DNA of 64,000 nucleotides from Shewanella putrefaciens (GTDB lineage: Bacteria; Pseudomonadota; Gammaproteobacteria; Enterobacterales; Shewanellaceae): positions 1,736,001-1,800,000 of the forward strand of contig NZ_CP066370.1 of assembly GCF_016406325.1 (NCBI RefSeq). The letters run 5' to 3'. Positions 17,739 to 26,457 of this stretch are shown here, one piece after another (the first letter of the stretch is position 1; every line of letters starts with the position of its first letter). A program made the position numbers and the translations under genes. The notes beneath the pieces are model-generated. The model was not told the origin of the DNA and did no database searches. It saw only the letters and a program-made list of their open reading frames with translations.

Positions 17739-17994
17739 ACGCAAGAAGGCTAATTTATCAGCTGAATTACACCGGGGCTACGTGCTATATCACACGGAGG
17801 GGTGCCATTTGTGTGAATTGGCGGCTGTGCTATTAGAAGATGCTGGTATCGCGTTTCAAACCATCGATATTTGTGATGATGAAATACTCGCGGAGCGTTA
17901 TGGCGTGTCGATCCCCGTGCTAAAAGCTGCGGATGACAGATGCTTATTTTGGCCATTTGACGCAACGCAATTACAAAAGTTTATAGGAGCTTAG
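17731..17994 (+). CDS. Glutaredoxin-like protein
   Basis: This 87-residue thioredoxin-fold protein carries the active-site motif CHLC (in [17 protein letters not shown]) and the cis-proline in SIPVLK. The layout fits the small glutaredoxin-like (DUF836) group often found beside rlmL and uup. It may reduce disulfides or handle glutathione adducts; no target is known. It overlaps the end of rlmL by eight bases and ends one base before the uup start, so translation is coupled. Confidence 0.85.
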   Translation: MLERKKANLSAELHRGYVLYHTEGCHLCELAAVLLEDAGIAFQTIDICDDEILAERYGVSIPVLKAADDRCLFWPFDATQLQKFIGA

Positions 17995-17995
17995 T

Positions 17996-19921
17996 TTGAG
18001 TCTGGTTCGTATCAATAATGGCTCTTTAGCCTATGGTTATACACCGCTACTGCAGAATGCGGATTTTACCATTGAACGCGGTGAGCGCGTGTGTATAGTG
18101 GGGCGAAATGGTGCTGGCAAGTCGAGCTTGCTGAAGATTTTATCCGGTGATGTATTGCTGGATGAAGGTGAGTTTAACATTGATGGTAATGTGACCGTCA
18201 GCCGTTTACAGCAAGATCCACCCAAGGCTGAGCAAGGTACGGTTTATGCCTATATTGCGGCAGGTCTTAAGGAAGTGGGTGAAGCGCTTGAGCGTTATCA
18301 TCAATTATCCCACGATGTGGCCCATGCTTCACCTGAACTGATGGATCGCATGCTAAATGAGATGCAAGGTCTGCAGGAAACCTTAGATCACTACAATGGC
18401 TGGCAGTTAGATTCACGTATTCAACAAAATTGTGAATTGCTCGGTCTCGATCCGGACAAATCCTTAAGTGAGTTGTCTGGTGGTTGGCAGCGTAAAGTAG
18501 CACTAGCTCGCGCGCTTGTAAGTGAGCCGGATTTATTACTGCTTGATGAACCCACCAACCACTTAGATATTGATACTATTGAATGGTTAGAGAAATTTCT
18601 ACTTGATTATCAAGGTGCTATCGTCTTTATCAGCCACGACAGAGGCTTTATTGCTCGTATGGCGACGCGAATAGTCGATTTAGACCGAGGTGTCGTCACA
18701 TCATGGCCGGGTAACTATCAAGCTTATCTTGATGGTAAGCAGGAGTGGCTGCGAGTTGAGGCAGATAAAAATGCCTTGTTTGACAAGCGTCTAGCCGATG
18801 AAGAAGTGTGGATCCGTCAAGGTGTTAAAGCAAGGCGCACCCGAAATGAAGGACGTGTACGCGCACTTAAAGCGCTCCGTCAAGAGCGTAGTGAGCGTTT
18901 GAACCGTCAAGGTAACGCTAAAATGGCGGTGGCTGATACAGAGCGTTCAGGCAAGTTAGTTTTTGATGTTAAAGACTTAAATTACAATTTGCCCGATAAA
19001 AATCTGGTGAAAAACTTTAATACCACAGTGATCCGTGGTGACCGTATCGCCTTAATTGGTCCAAACGGTTGTGGCAAGTCAACACTGATTAAGTTGTTGA
19101 TTGAAAAGCTACAGCCCCAGTCTGGTGAAGTGAAAGTCGGGACTAAGTTGGAAATTGCCTACTTTGACCAATACCGTGAAGCTTTAGATCCGGAGCAAAC
19201 CGTTGAAGATAACGTCGGCGAAGGTAAAAAAACGATTACTATCAATGGCCAAGATCGCCATATCTTAAGCTACTTGCAGGATTTTTTATTTTCGCCAATG
19301 CGAGCGAGAACGCCGGTTAAAGCCCTGTCTGGTGGTGAAAAGAACCGTTTATTACTCGCAAAGTTATTGATCCGTCCAGCCAACTTAATCATTCTTGACG
19401 AACCAACAAACGATCTTGATATTGAGACCTTAGAATTGCTAGAGTCGCTGCTGACTGAATATCAAGGCACCCTGTTACTCGTAAGCCATGATAGGGCGTT
19501 TATCGATAATACCGTGACGAGTAGTTGGTGGTATGCAGGCAATGGCCACTGGAGCGAATACGTGGGTGGCTATCAGGATGCGGTCGATCAGGGGGCTAAG
19601 TTTTATTCTGAGGAACCTAGTTCACAAAAGACGGTCGAAGCTCCTGCAGTTGAAATGAAACCTGCGGAAGTAAAGGTTTCAGAGCCTGTCAAAGCAGTAA
19701 AAAAACTGTCGTATAAGTTACAGCGTGAGTTAGAGTCATTACCTAGTCTGATGGAACAGTTGGAGCAAGATATTCTTGCACTGCAAACCGTGATAGGTAA
19801 TTCAGATTTCTATAGTCAGGCGCAAGATAAAGTCAATCAGGTATTAAACCAGTTGGCAGAGAAAGAAAAGCAATTGGAAGTTTGCTTCGAGCGGTGGGAA
19901 GAGCTTGAGTCACTGAAGTAA
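17996..19921 (+). CDS. uup: ABC-F ATPase Uup
   Basis: The 641-residue protein has two ATP-binding cassettes. The first has Walker A GRNGAGKSS, signature LSGGW and Walker B LLLLDEPTNHLD; the second has GPNGCGKST, LSGGEKN and LIILDEPTNDLD. A linker rich in Arg lies between them, and a C-terminal coiled coil (about 570-641) shows Uup rather than another ABC-F. No membrane domain is present. Uup acts at the ribosome, and its loss raises precise transposon excision in E. coli. The start is TTG, preceded by AGGAGC; the gene is last in the rlmL operon. Confidence 0.95.
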   Translation: MSLVRINNGSLAYGYTPLLQNADFTIERGERVCIVGRNGAGKSSLLKILSGDVLLDEGEFNIDGNVTVSRLQQDPPKAEQGTVYAYIAAGLKEVGEALERYHQLSHDVAHASPELMDRMLNEMQGLQETLDHYNGWQLDSRIQQNCELLGLDPDKSLSELSGGWQRKVALARALVSEPDLLLLDEPTNHLDIDTIEWLEKFLLDYQGAIVFISHDRGFIARMATRIVDLDRGVVTSWPGNYQAYLDGKQEWLRVEADKNALFDKRLADEEVWIRQGVKARRTRNEGRVRALKALRQERSERLNRQGNAKMAVADTERSGKLVFDVKDLNYNLPDKNLVKNFNTTVIRGDRIALIGPNGCGKSTLIKLLIEKLQPQSGEVKVGTKLEIAYFDQYREALDPEQTVEDNVGEGKKTITINGQDRHILSYLQDFLFSPMRARTPVKALSGGEKNRLLLAKLLIRPANLIILDEPTNDLDIETLELLESLLTEYQGTLLLVSHDRAFIDNTVTSSWWYAGNGHWSEYVGGYQDAVDQGAKFYSEEPSSQKTVEAPAVEMKPAEVKVSEPVKAVKKLSYKLQRELESLPSLMEQLEQDILALQTVIGNSDFYSQAQDKVNQVLNQLAEKEKQLEVCFERWEELESLK

Positions 19922-19949
19922 GCCAATAATAAAAATGGGAATAGAATTA

Positions 19950-21779
19950 ATGAAGTCAAAGTTGGATAAAGCCCTGTCCTTGGTTGCCTTAGGTGTCCTT
20001 GGTGTATTAAACAGTGCCCATGCTGCACCTGTCTATGAAATTGTTAATATTGAGAATTATGACCTAAAAGGCACGCTAGAAGGGACGCGTAACGGGTACG
20101 CTTTAGGCGTGAATGCTAATGATGAATTAGTTGGTATTTCCAAGGGCAAGAAAAAGCTTAGCACTTCGGATGTTGAAAGTGGCGTGATTGATATTGAAGA
20201 TGGTATCGCGCCTGAGGAAACCATCACTTATTCAATCATCGCAGCAATCGTCGCTAACAATTTTGCCTTTGTTGCTAAGGAAAACGATTCATCTAGTCCT
20301 TGGTTACCGACTTTTGACAGCATAAATGGCACTACGCCACCCAGTAATACCGAAGTCATTAACTCTGTTGATACTTTTTATTATGGTATTAATGATGCGG
20401 GTATTAAAGTCGGTAGTATGACAGCTCCTGAGAAGAAGGTAGAGAATACTGCAACTACCGATGTGACAGATGATTATTGGTATTACCGCGACTATGAGTA
20501 CCGTGGCGTGGCTAAATCCAGTGAGGTTGAAATACCACTTATTCCCCCTTATACCCAATATGTTAAGGATGATAAAACGGTTGAGTTAGGCGGTTGGTCT
20601 GCGGCTACGGCCATCAACAACAATAACCTTATTGCAGGTTATGCAAGTACTGATATCAGTAAATATGGTAGTGATCGCGTAGCTTACTGTTTAAGTACGG
20701 ATAATACTTTACCATTGGATGTCTGCGTTCAACGTGAGCAATATCCTAACTCAGTTGGAACTCGCAATATCCAATATCAAACCCGTGCTTATGTATGGAA
20801 AATTGAGGATGATAACACTGCGACAGGTACGGTTTTACCCCTTGGATTTACGCCCGCGAGTGACGACACCTTAACTTATACCGCGCAGGCGCTCGGTTTA
20901 AATGATAATGATGTTATTGTCGGTCGTTCCCATGTATATCGTAATGGGAATAGTAAGTCCCTAGCGCAAGATGCAGCTTATTGGATTAAGGATGCCGAAG
21001 GTAACTATCAATATCATTGGATCCCGATGTCAAACGCAGTTGCCAGCTCTATTGCCTATGATATCAATGATAATGGTATTGTTGTTGGTAGCTACCGCAG
21101 CTATATCCAAGGTTATTTGCGTGATAAGTTCTTCTATTTTGATATTAATACGCCGGATGTCAGCCCTGTGACGCCAAATGATTTTGCCTCTAAGCCAACG
21201 GATTTATCGAGTAAGCCTAAAGATATTAATAATAATGGCCAAGTAGTTGGTTATATTGAAACCACCTATGATAAAGAAAAACCACGTCCGAAGGCGGGCT
21301 TCTTATATGAGAAGTCAACGGGTGAGTTTAGTAATCTTAATAAGTTGCTGACATGTGAATCTAAAGGATTTGAAAAAGACGGTAGTGGTAACTGGAATCG
21401 CCATAAAGTCGCAGTTCAAGATGGTTCAGGTAAGACACTAACATACAATACCGATATCCTTGTGGTTGAAGCGTCCAGTATTAACGAAGAGGGCACTATT
21501 GTAGGTACGGCTTTTGTTCGTAAACCTTCATACCAGTTTGATAGCAGCGGTAATGTTGTGATTGGCGAGAATGGATTACCGTTATTCGAATTAAGTGGTA
21601 GTGGAGAGCCTGTTACCGCTTATATTCCGCGTATGGTTGTGCTTAAGCCTGTAGCCAATGGTGAAGCTTGTCCAATAGATGATAGTACGGATACGGGCAA
21701 CTATGAACGTAAGGGCGCCGCGTCTTTAGCTTGGCTTTTTGCGTTACCATTGATTTGGTTCCGTCGCCGCGTTCGCTAG
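19950..21779 (+). CDS. DUF3466 family exported protein with a C-terminal sorting-type tail
   Basis: The protein of about 609 residues has a signal peptide (MKSKLDKALSLVALGVLGVL then NSAHA). The long beta-rich body contains repeated short units of the form GI-N-D-N-G-x-V-G (examples: YDINDNGIVVGSYRS, KDINNNGQVVGY, SSINEEGTIVGTAF). The C-terminus reads GAASLAWLFALPLIWFRRR, a hydrophobic segment ending in arginines. This resembles the GlyGly-CTERM rhombosortase signal of Shewanella but lacks the exact Gly-Gly. Start ATG 19950 is preferred over 19935 because it gives the proper signal peptide. Function is unknown; it is probably surface-exposed. A terminator follows. Confidence 0.8.
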   Translation: MKSKLDKALSLVALGVLGVLNSAHAAPVYEIVNIENYDLKGTLEGTRNGYALGVNANDELVGISKGKKKLSTSDVESGVIDIEDGIAPEETITYSIIAAIVANNFAFVAKENDSSSPWLPTFDSINGTTPPSNTEVINSVDTFYYGINDAGIKVGSMTAPEKKVENTATTDVTDDYWYYRDYEYRGVAKSSEVEIPLIPPYTQYVKDDKTVELGGWSAATAINNNNLIAGYASTDISKYGSDRVAYCLSTDNTLPLDVCVQREQYPNSVGTRNIQYQTRAYVWKIEDDNTATGTVLPLGFTPASDDTLTYTAQALGLNDNDVIVGRSHVYRNGNSKSLAQDAAYWIKDAEGNYQYHWIPMSNAVASSIAYDINDNGIVVGSYRSYIQGYLRDKFFYFDINTPDVSPVTPNDFASKPTDLSSKPKDINNNGQVVGYIETTYDKEKPRPKAGFLYEKSTGEFSNLNKLLTCESKGFEKDGSGNWNRHKVAVQDGSGKTLTYNTDILVVEASSINEEGTIVGTAFVRKPSYQFDSSGNVVIGENGLPLFELSGSGEPVTAYIPRMVVLKPVANGEACPIDDSTDTGNYERKGAASLAWLFALPLIWFRRRVR

Positions 21780-21803
21780 TTTTAAGCTTAAATTCAGATT
21801 AAT

Positions 21804-21834
21804 AAAATCGAGGCTAAATGCCTCGATTTTTTTT
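21804..21834 (+). terminator. Rho-independent terminator after the DUF3466 gene
   Basis: The stem AAATCGAGGC pairs with GCCTCGATTT around a TAAAT loop, followed by a long T-run. Confidence 0.9.
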
Positions 21835-21965
21835 AACTAGGATCTCAATAGTTTAAAAAAAAGTCGATATAATGAGCGATTTTTTGATTGATCTTGGGGA
21901 CAAAAAGCACTATTTCTATGGGTGAAGCTTTTGCTTCTATTTCACGTAGAACAGAGGACGCTTGC

Positions 21966-22142
21966 ATGAAAAGACAAAAACGAGATCGTTTAGACAGAGC
22001 TTTTTCAAAAGGATTCCAAGCTGGTGTTGGTGGGCGCTCTAAGGAGCTCTGTCCTTATGCAAATCTTGATTCGCGATCGCAGTGGTTAGGCGGTTGGCGT
22101 GAAGGTGTGGATGGCCGAGTTAATGGGCTATTTAATAAATAA
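21966..22142 (+). CDS. rmf: Ribosome modulation factor
   Basis: This 58-residue basic protein is typical of RMF: MKRQKRDRLDRAFSKGFQAG, then CPY, and the SQWLGGWREG block. RMF binds the 30S subunit near the anti-Shine-Dalgarno region and drives 70S ribosomes into inactive 100S dimers in stationary phase. A longer open frame begins at 21888, but the family length and the AGAGGA site before the ATG fix the start at 21966. It sits next to fabA, as in other gammaproteobacteria. Its terminator lies between the two convergent genes. Confidence 0.96.
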   Translation: MKRQKRDRLDRAFSKGFQAGVGGRSKELCPYANLDSRSQWLGGWREGVDGRVNGLFNK

Positions 22143-22197
22143 CTGAGTTTAGCTCGTTAATTAAATAGCCCAGAACAAACGAAGTAATGCAGCACAT

Positions 22198-22220
22198 TGC
22201 CCTCAGGTGAGGGCATTTTT
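22198..22220 (+). terminator. Terminator after rmf
   Basis: TGCCCTC (22198-22204) pairs with GAGGGCA (22209-22215), followed by five T. It lies between rmf and the convergent fabA. Confidence 0.85.
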
Positions 22221-22249
22221 GTATCTATAAAAAATGTAGCAAAAGATAA

Positions 22250-22765
22250 TTAGAAGGTTGATGTATCACTAAATACACCGACTTTGAGATCGGTTGCGCT
22301 GTAGATTTGACGACCATCAACTTCAAGAATTGCATCGGCAATTCCCATGACGAGTTTTCGGTGGATTGTGCGTTTGATATTCAGTTTATAGGTAACCTTT
22401 TTCGCACCGGGTAGCACTTGACCAGTAAACTTCACTTCACCAACGCCCAGTGCACGACCTTTACCTTCAGCACCTTCCCAGCCTAAATAGAACCCTACTA
22501 ATTGCCACATGGCATCAAGGCCTAAACAACCAGGCATAACGGGATCGCTAATAAAATGACAGTCAAAAAACCATAATTCTGGATTAATATCGAGTTCAGC
22601 GACAATTTCACCTTTTCCAAACTCGCCACCATTATCATTGATAGTGACGATTCTATCGATCATCAGCATATTATCAACAGGAAGGCGAGGGGAGTTTGGA
22701 CCAAATAATTTCCCATGGCCACAGGCGATGAGTTCTTCTTTATTGAAACTGTTTGCTTTATTCAT
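22250..22765 (-). CDS. fabA: 3-hydroxydecanoyl-ACP dehydratase/isomerase FabA
   Basis: The 171-residue protein is a single hotdog domain with the FabA active site: His70 in [19 protein letters not shown] and Asp84 in the same stretch, the same numbers as in E. coli. It dehydrates 3-hydroxydecanoyl-ACP and isomerises the product to cis-3-decenoyl-ACP, the branch point to unsaturated fatty acids. The frame extends upstream to 22825, but alignment to the family places the start at ATG 22765 ([12 protein letters not shown]). The lonH-like gene lies 74 bases upstream on the same strand, so the two may be cotranscribed. Confidence 0.97.
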   Translation of the reverse strand: MNKANSFNKEELIACGHGKLFGPNSPRLPVDNMLMIDRIVTINDNGGEFGKGEIVAELDINPELWFFDCHFISDPVMPGCLGLDAMWQLVGFYLGWEGAEGKGRALGVGEVKFTGQVLPGAKKVTYKLNIKRTIHRKLVMGIADAILEVDGRQIYSATDLKVGVFSDTSTF

Positions 22766-22839
22766 TATTTTACTACTCCAGCAATAAGAACCGCCAAGAT
22801 TAGCGAACACGTGTAAGCTAAACAACTCCGATCAGCTAA

Positions 22840-24573
22840 TTAACGACGAAATAATCCCAATTTTGCGAGTAACCTCGTCATTATGCCAATTTCCTCTTCT
22901 CCATTACCCGCAAGCTTATCCAGTCTTTCTTGCACTAAACCATACAAAGAATCATGTGGGAAATCATTATCTTCGTCGGCAACACCCGCGGGCATTTGCA
23001 TCAGTAGTTCAACAGCTTCATCCATATGCTCAATAGCATAGATATGGAATAAGCCTTTGCCTACAGCTGTTATCACTTTTGGATCGAGGTTAAGTTGTAA
23101 AATATTCGATCTAGGCATAATCACGCCTTGCTCACCCGTTAAGCCTCGGCGTTCACATAAATTAAAAAAGCCTTCAATTTTTTCGTTAATACCACCAATG
23201 GCTTGTACATTACCGAATTGATCGAGTGCTCCAGTGATGGCTAAAGATTGAATAATGGGCTGCTCTGCAATCGCCGACATAAGGCAGCAATATTCCGCTA
23301 GCGACGCACTATCACCATCGATTTCTTGGTATGATTGCTCAAATACAATATTGGCATTGAGGTGTAATGGTGCATCTCTACCGAAGATGCGGTATAAGCA
23401 GGCCGATAGGATCATCATCCCTTTGGCATGAATATTCCCACCAAGTTCAGATTTTCTTTCAATATCTGCAACCTCACCATCTCCATAGTGTACCGATGCG
23501 GTGATGCGTGCTGGTTCACCATAACTATAATCAATCGCATCAATCACGGTTAGGCCGTTTATCTGTCCTACCATAGCCCCTGTTGTTGGCAGATTTATGA
23601 AATTGTCATCAAAACTCTGACCTGAAAATTCTTCGGAGCTGTTATGACGATAATTAGCTTGTGACAGGGCATATTCAATGTCGCTAGCATTGATGCTAGG
23701 TTTGCCACGGTAGGCTTTAGCTTGTGCCATCAACTGCGCAAAATCGAGCATAGATAGACTTAAGCGACGTTGATGTTCTGTTAAGCGTGCGCTGTAACGA
23801 AATAGTGGCGCCAGACTTGACTGTTCTAATGTTACATCGACACTTTGCGCTACAGCTTGTAACCATGCTGCGTATTGTGATTCTTTATAGCGCATTAGGT
23901 CTATTTCACTGGCGAGTTCTGCTAAGAGGGTAAAATGACGCTGAAATTGCCAATCCTCAGAGCGCACTTGACTATAAATCATCCCTGCGCCCACTAGCAC
24001 TATTTTACAATTTAATGGTATTGGGCTTAAGGTACTGCTAATTTGATACTCTTTTTGTGTGAGGATTTGCATGACTAAATCCCACAAGTTCTCACGTTTC
24101 CACAATGATTCTGCGCAAATAAACAGATAATGACATTGTGCGAGCGCACCTGCTTGGTATTTACTGCTATTACCCGATTGCACCATTCTTCCGAGTAAAT
24201 CGACTCGTCGAATATTGCCGCTTAAATAACGATAAAGGACATTCTTTTCTGTAATGCAACCTTGGTTGTCTAATGGTTGCTCGTGTTGCCATTGAAATTG
24301 TATCGCTTCATCTACAGGTCGAGTTGCAACAAGATAAGCCGTGGACATAGGAGTCAAGGTATCCATCAGCGCACGTATCATTAAATGGCGATCAATACCG
24401 GGAAAATCGGCAAGATAGAGTTGTTGTTCTGCTATGGCATTGTGCAGTTTAAACGCATCTACAGCACGCTCTTGCCCTAAGAGTAAGGCGCTTAAATTGG
24501 CAGCCGACTGAGATAGGGAGGGTAGGCTAAATTCAGGTGCGAGTGAAGAAGTCGATATCAAGAGTGAATTCAT
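22840..24573 (-). CDS. Lon-like (S16) protease with degenerate ATPase, LonH/YcbZ type
   Basis: The 577-residue protein has a C-terminal Lon protease domain. The Ser-Lys dyad is at Ser422 (in GDSASLAEYC) and Lys465 (in GINEKIEGFF), and the spacing of 43 equals that in E. coli Lon (679/722). The N-terminal half corresponds to the AAA region, but the Walker A position reads LADFPGIDRHLMI, with no GKT/S. ATP use is therefore doubtful, as in YcbZ proteins. It lies upstream of fabA on the same strand, the arrangement seen in E. coli. Its substrates are unknown. Confidence 0.88.
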   Translation of the reverse strand: MNSLLISTSSLAPEFSLPSLSQSAANLSALLLGQERAVDAFKLHNAIAEQQLYLADFPGIDRHLMIRALMDTLTPMSTAYLVATRPVDEAIQFQWQHEQPLDNQGCITEKNVLYRYLSGNIRRVDLLGRMVQSGNSSKYQAGALAQCHYLFICAESLWKRENLWDLVMQILTQKEYQISSTLSPIPLNCKIVLVGAGMIYSQVRSEDWQFQRHFTLLAELASEIDLMRYKESQYAAWLQAVAQSVDVTLEQSSLAPLFRYSARLTEHQRRLSLSMLDFAQLMAQAKAYRGKPSINASDIEYALSQANYRHNSSEEFSGQSFDDNFINLPTTGAMVGQINGLTVIDAIDYSYGEPARITASVHYGDGEVADIERKSELGGNIHAKGMMILSACLYRIFGRDAPLHLNANIVFEQSYQEIDGDSASLAEYCCLMSAIAEQPIIQSLAITGALDQFGNVQAIGGINEKIEGFFNLCERRGLTGEQGVIMPRSNILQLNLDPKVITAVGKGLFHIYAIEHMDEAVELLMQMPAGVADEDNDFPHDSLYGLVQERLDKLAGNGEEEIGIMTRLLAKLGLFRR

Positions 24574-24794
24574 ATAAGCATTTACCGTGAAAAGTTACGC
24601 CGATTTTACCATACCAAGACAACAAATCTCTCACTGTATAGGTATTTTTGCGCGTGTTTATCTTTTTATTGATTAAAATCTACTGGGCATTCGTTGGAAA
24701 AACGATCTAGCTGAACATAAGATGAGCATTTGACACAATAATAAAAAATTGAGGTTTACAATGTGTTGGGATACTTATATTATTTGCGGCGTTC

Positions 24795-24885
24795 GGAGGG
24801 GTGGCAGAGTGGTTTAATGCACCGGTCTTGAAAACCGGCGTGGGTTTATAGCCCACCCAGGGTTCAAATCCCTGCTCCTCCGCCA
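24795..24885 (+). tRNA. tRNA-Ser (TGA), copy 1
   Basis: A 91-base class II tRNA with encoded CCA, anticodon TGA in CTTGAAAA, and a long variable arm (CGTGGGTTTATAGCCCACC). Discriminator base is G, as required by seryl-tRNA synthetase. Confidence 0.97.
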
Positions 24886-24894
24886 TATTTCACG

Positions 24895-24926
24895 GAAAAG
24901 GCTATCAGCAATGATAGCCTTTTTTG
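24895..24926 (+). terminator. Terminator after tRNA-Ser copy 1
   Basis: AAAAGGCTATCA pairs with TGATAGCCTTTT across a GCAA loop, with a T-rich tail. Confidence 0.85.
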
Positions 24927-24935
24927 TTTATATCA

Positions 24936-24978
24936 TTTGAACCCAGGTTCCTTATTTGAAACGCAGCTCCTCGGCCAT
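24936..24978 (+). pseudogene. Decayed tRNA-Ser 3' tail
   Basis: TTTGAACCCAGGTTCCTTAT and the following GCTCCTCGGCCATATTAAG retain the acceptor end and downstream flank of the tRNA-Ser gene with point changes. The rest of the tRNA is missing. Confidence 0.6.
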
Positions 24979-24986
24979 ATTAAGTC

Positions 24987-25020
24987 AAAACGCCGCTAAG
25001 CAATTCGCGGCGTTTTGCAT
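24987..25020 (+). terminator. Hairpin downstream of the decayed tail
   Basis: AAAACGCCGC pairs with GCGGCGTTTT. The same hairpin recurs after the second tRNA-Ser (25329-25359) with one base changed, showing that the block was duplicated. Confidence 0.75.
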
Positions 25021-25229
25021 TTGTACGGCTTGAACTCTTGGTTTCCTGATTTGGGATGCAGCTTCTTCACAACAAAATGTAACTGACAAAAAGAGGCGTA
25101 TGGTTGTTTTAAGTATGCCGATTATTTGGTTCATTTTTAGTGGGTTGGACATGAAATCGTCAATCAACTCATTTAGCAATAAATTTAAGTTTACAGCGAC
25201 ATAAGAGATCGCTATTATCTCGCTCGTTC

Positions 25230-25320
25230 GGAGGGGTGGTAGAGTGGTTTAATGCACCGGTCTTGAAAACCGGCGTGGGTTTATAGCCCACCCAGGGTTC
25301 AAATCCCTGCTCCTCCGCCA
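25230..25320 (+). tRNA. tRNA-Ser (TGA), copy 2
   Basis: Ninety-one bases, identical to copy 1 except for a C-to-T change in the D arm (GTGGTAGAG). Anticodon TGA, long variable arm and CCA are intact. It starts 435 bases after copy 1. Confidence 0.97.
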
Positions 25321-25328
25321 TATTAAGA

Positions 25329-25359
25329 CAAAACGCCGCTAAGCAATTAGCGGCGTTTT
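25329..25359 (+). terminator. Terminator after tRNA-Ser copy 2
   Basis: AAACGCCGCTAA pairs with TTAGCGGCGTTT, followed by TG-rich sequence. Confidence 0.8.
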
Positions 25360-25389
25360 GCATTTATACAGCTTGCCCCCTTGGTTCCT

Positions 25390-25414
25390 GATTCGAAGCG
25401 CTGCTCCTCCGCCA
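25390..25414 (+). pseudogene. Second decayed tRNA-Ser 3' tail
   Basis: The acceptor end GCTGCTCCTCCGCCA and part of the T loop (GATTCGAA) remain, followed by the same ATATT flank as in intact copies. No D or anticodon arm precedes it. Confidence 0.65.
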
Positions 25415-25746
25415 TATTCTACAAAAAAGGCCATTAGCAATGATGGTCTTTTTTGTTTGTTGAAACTCTGAGCCTAGAATTTAGTCGCTTGATAAGATGG
25501 ACCATTTATTCATTGAAACTATAGCTTGACGTGTACGCTGGGTATTATTGCTTCGTTTTTAAAGGTATTTTATTGGTATATCATTCTGTGACGTTTCTTT
25601 AAATATCATCTAGTTAACAATATTCATTTTGTGCTTTGCGAAACGGGGTTGTTGGGCTAAATTAGCCATATAAACTCGTTATTCGTTTACTTTATGGTTT
25701 TCTTTAGTGGATGGATAGGGCAGTAAAATCGAAAAGGTGGATTAAG
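25415..25746 (+). promoter_or_regulatory. Upstream region of uvrY
   Basis: No gene is seen. A hairpin (AAAAAGGCCATTAGCAATGA then TGGTCTTTTTTG, about 25424-25454) closes the tRNA-Ser block; the rest should carry the uvrY promoter. AGGTGG (25734-25739) is the ribosome-binding site for the TTG start of uvrY. Confidence 0.6.
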
Positions 25747-26391
25747 TTGATATCGATATATTTAGTTGACGATCATGAGCTTGTAAGAACTGGGATCCGC
25801 CGCATCTTGGAGGATGAACGTGGGATTAAAGTGATAGGTGAAGCCCCTGATGGTGAAACCGCGGTACAATGGTCTCGCCAAAATGAAGCTGATGTCATCT
25901 TAATGGATATGAATATGCCTGGGATGGGGGGGCTGGAAGCCACTCGTAAAATTTTACGTTATCAACCCCATGCAAAAATTATTGTGTTAACTGTTCACAC
26001 GGAAGATCCGTTCCCAAGTAAAGTGATGCAGGCGGGAGCTTCGGGGTATCTCACAAAAGGGGCTACACCACCTGAAGTATTACAAGCGATACGTCAGGTT
26101 TCCCGTGGGCAGCGTTATTTATCCCCCGAAATTGCCCAGCAAATGGCGCTGAGTCAATTTAACCCCGCTGATGAAAATCCATTTAAAGCCTTGTCTGAGC
26201 GTGAATTGCAGATCATGTTAATGATCACTAATGGTGAGAAGGTGAATGATATTTCTGAGCAGCTCAACCTCAGTCCTAAAACGGTTAACAGCTATCGCTA
26301 CCGTCTATTCGCTAAGCTTGGGATCAGTGGTGATGTCGAACTGACACGTCTAGCCATTCGTTACAAAATGCTGGATGCGGGTCATTTTTAA
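25747..26391 (+). CDS. uvrY: Response regulator UvrY/GacA (BarA-UvrY system)
   Basis: The 214-residue protein has a receiver domain (IYLVDDHELVRTGIRRIL, phosphoacceptor Asp in VILMDMNMPG, Lys in GYLTKGA) and a LuxR-type helix-turn-helix (LSERELQIMLMITNGEKVND then LSPKTVNSYRYRLFAKL). The near identity of these blocks to E. coli UvrY fixes the assignment. With the BarA sensor it activates CsrB/C-type small RNAs that sequester CsrA. The frame is open from 25711, but TTG 25747 fits the family N-terminus (ISIYLVDDHE) and has AGGTGG upstream. uvrC follows 66 bases later, the conserved arrangement. Confidence 0.95.
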   Translation: MISIYLVDDHELVRTGIRRILEDERGIKVIGEAPDGETAVQWSRQNEADVILMDMNMPGMGGLEATRKILRYQPHAKIIVLTVHTEDPFPSKVMQAGASGYLTKGATPPEVLQAIRQVSRGQRYLSPEIAQQMALSQFNPADENPFKALSERELQIMLMITNGEKVNDISEQLNLSPKTVNSYRYRLFAKLGISGDVELTRLAIRYKMLDAGHF

Positions 26392-26457
26392 TCCAAGGGT
26401 ATGTTCGTTTTTGATGTTGATATCTTGTCTGCCTATTGAAAGTTATGGGTGTGAATA

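Noticed and set aside
24985..25363. Open frames across the tRNA-Ser block and, likewise, the tRNA-Cys/Leu region at 29126-29754
   Set aside because: They translate tRNA genes and terminators; the repeated peptides come from tRNA sequence duplications.
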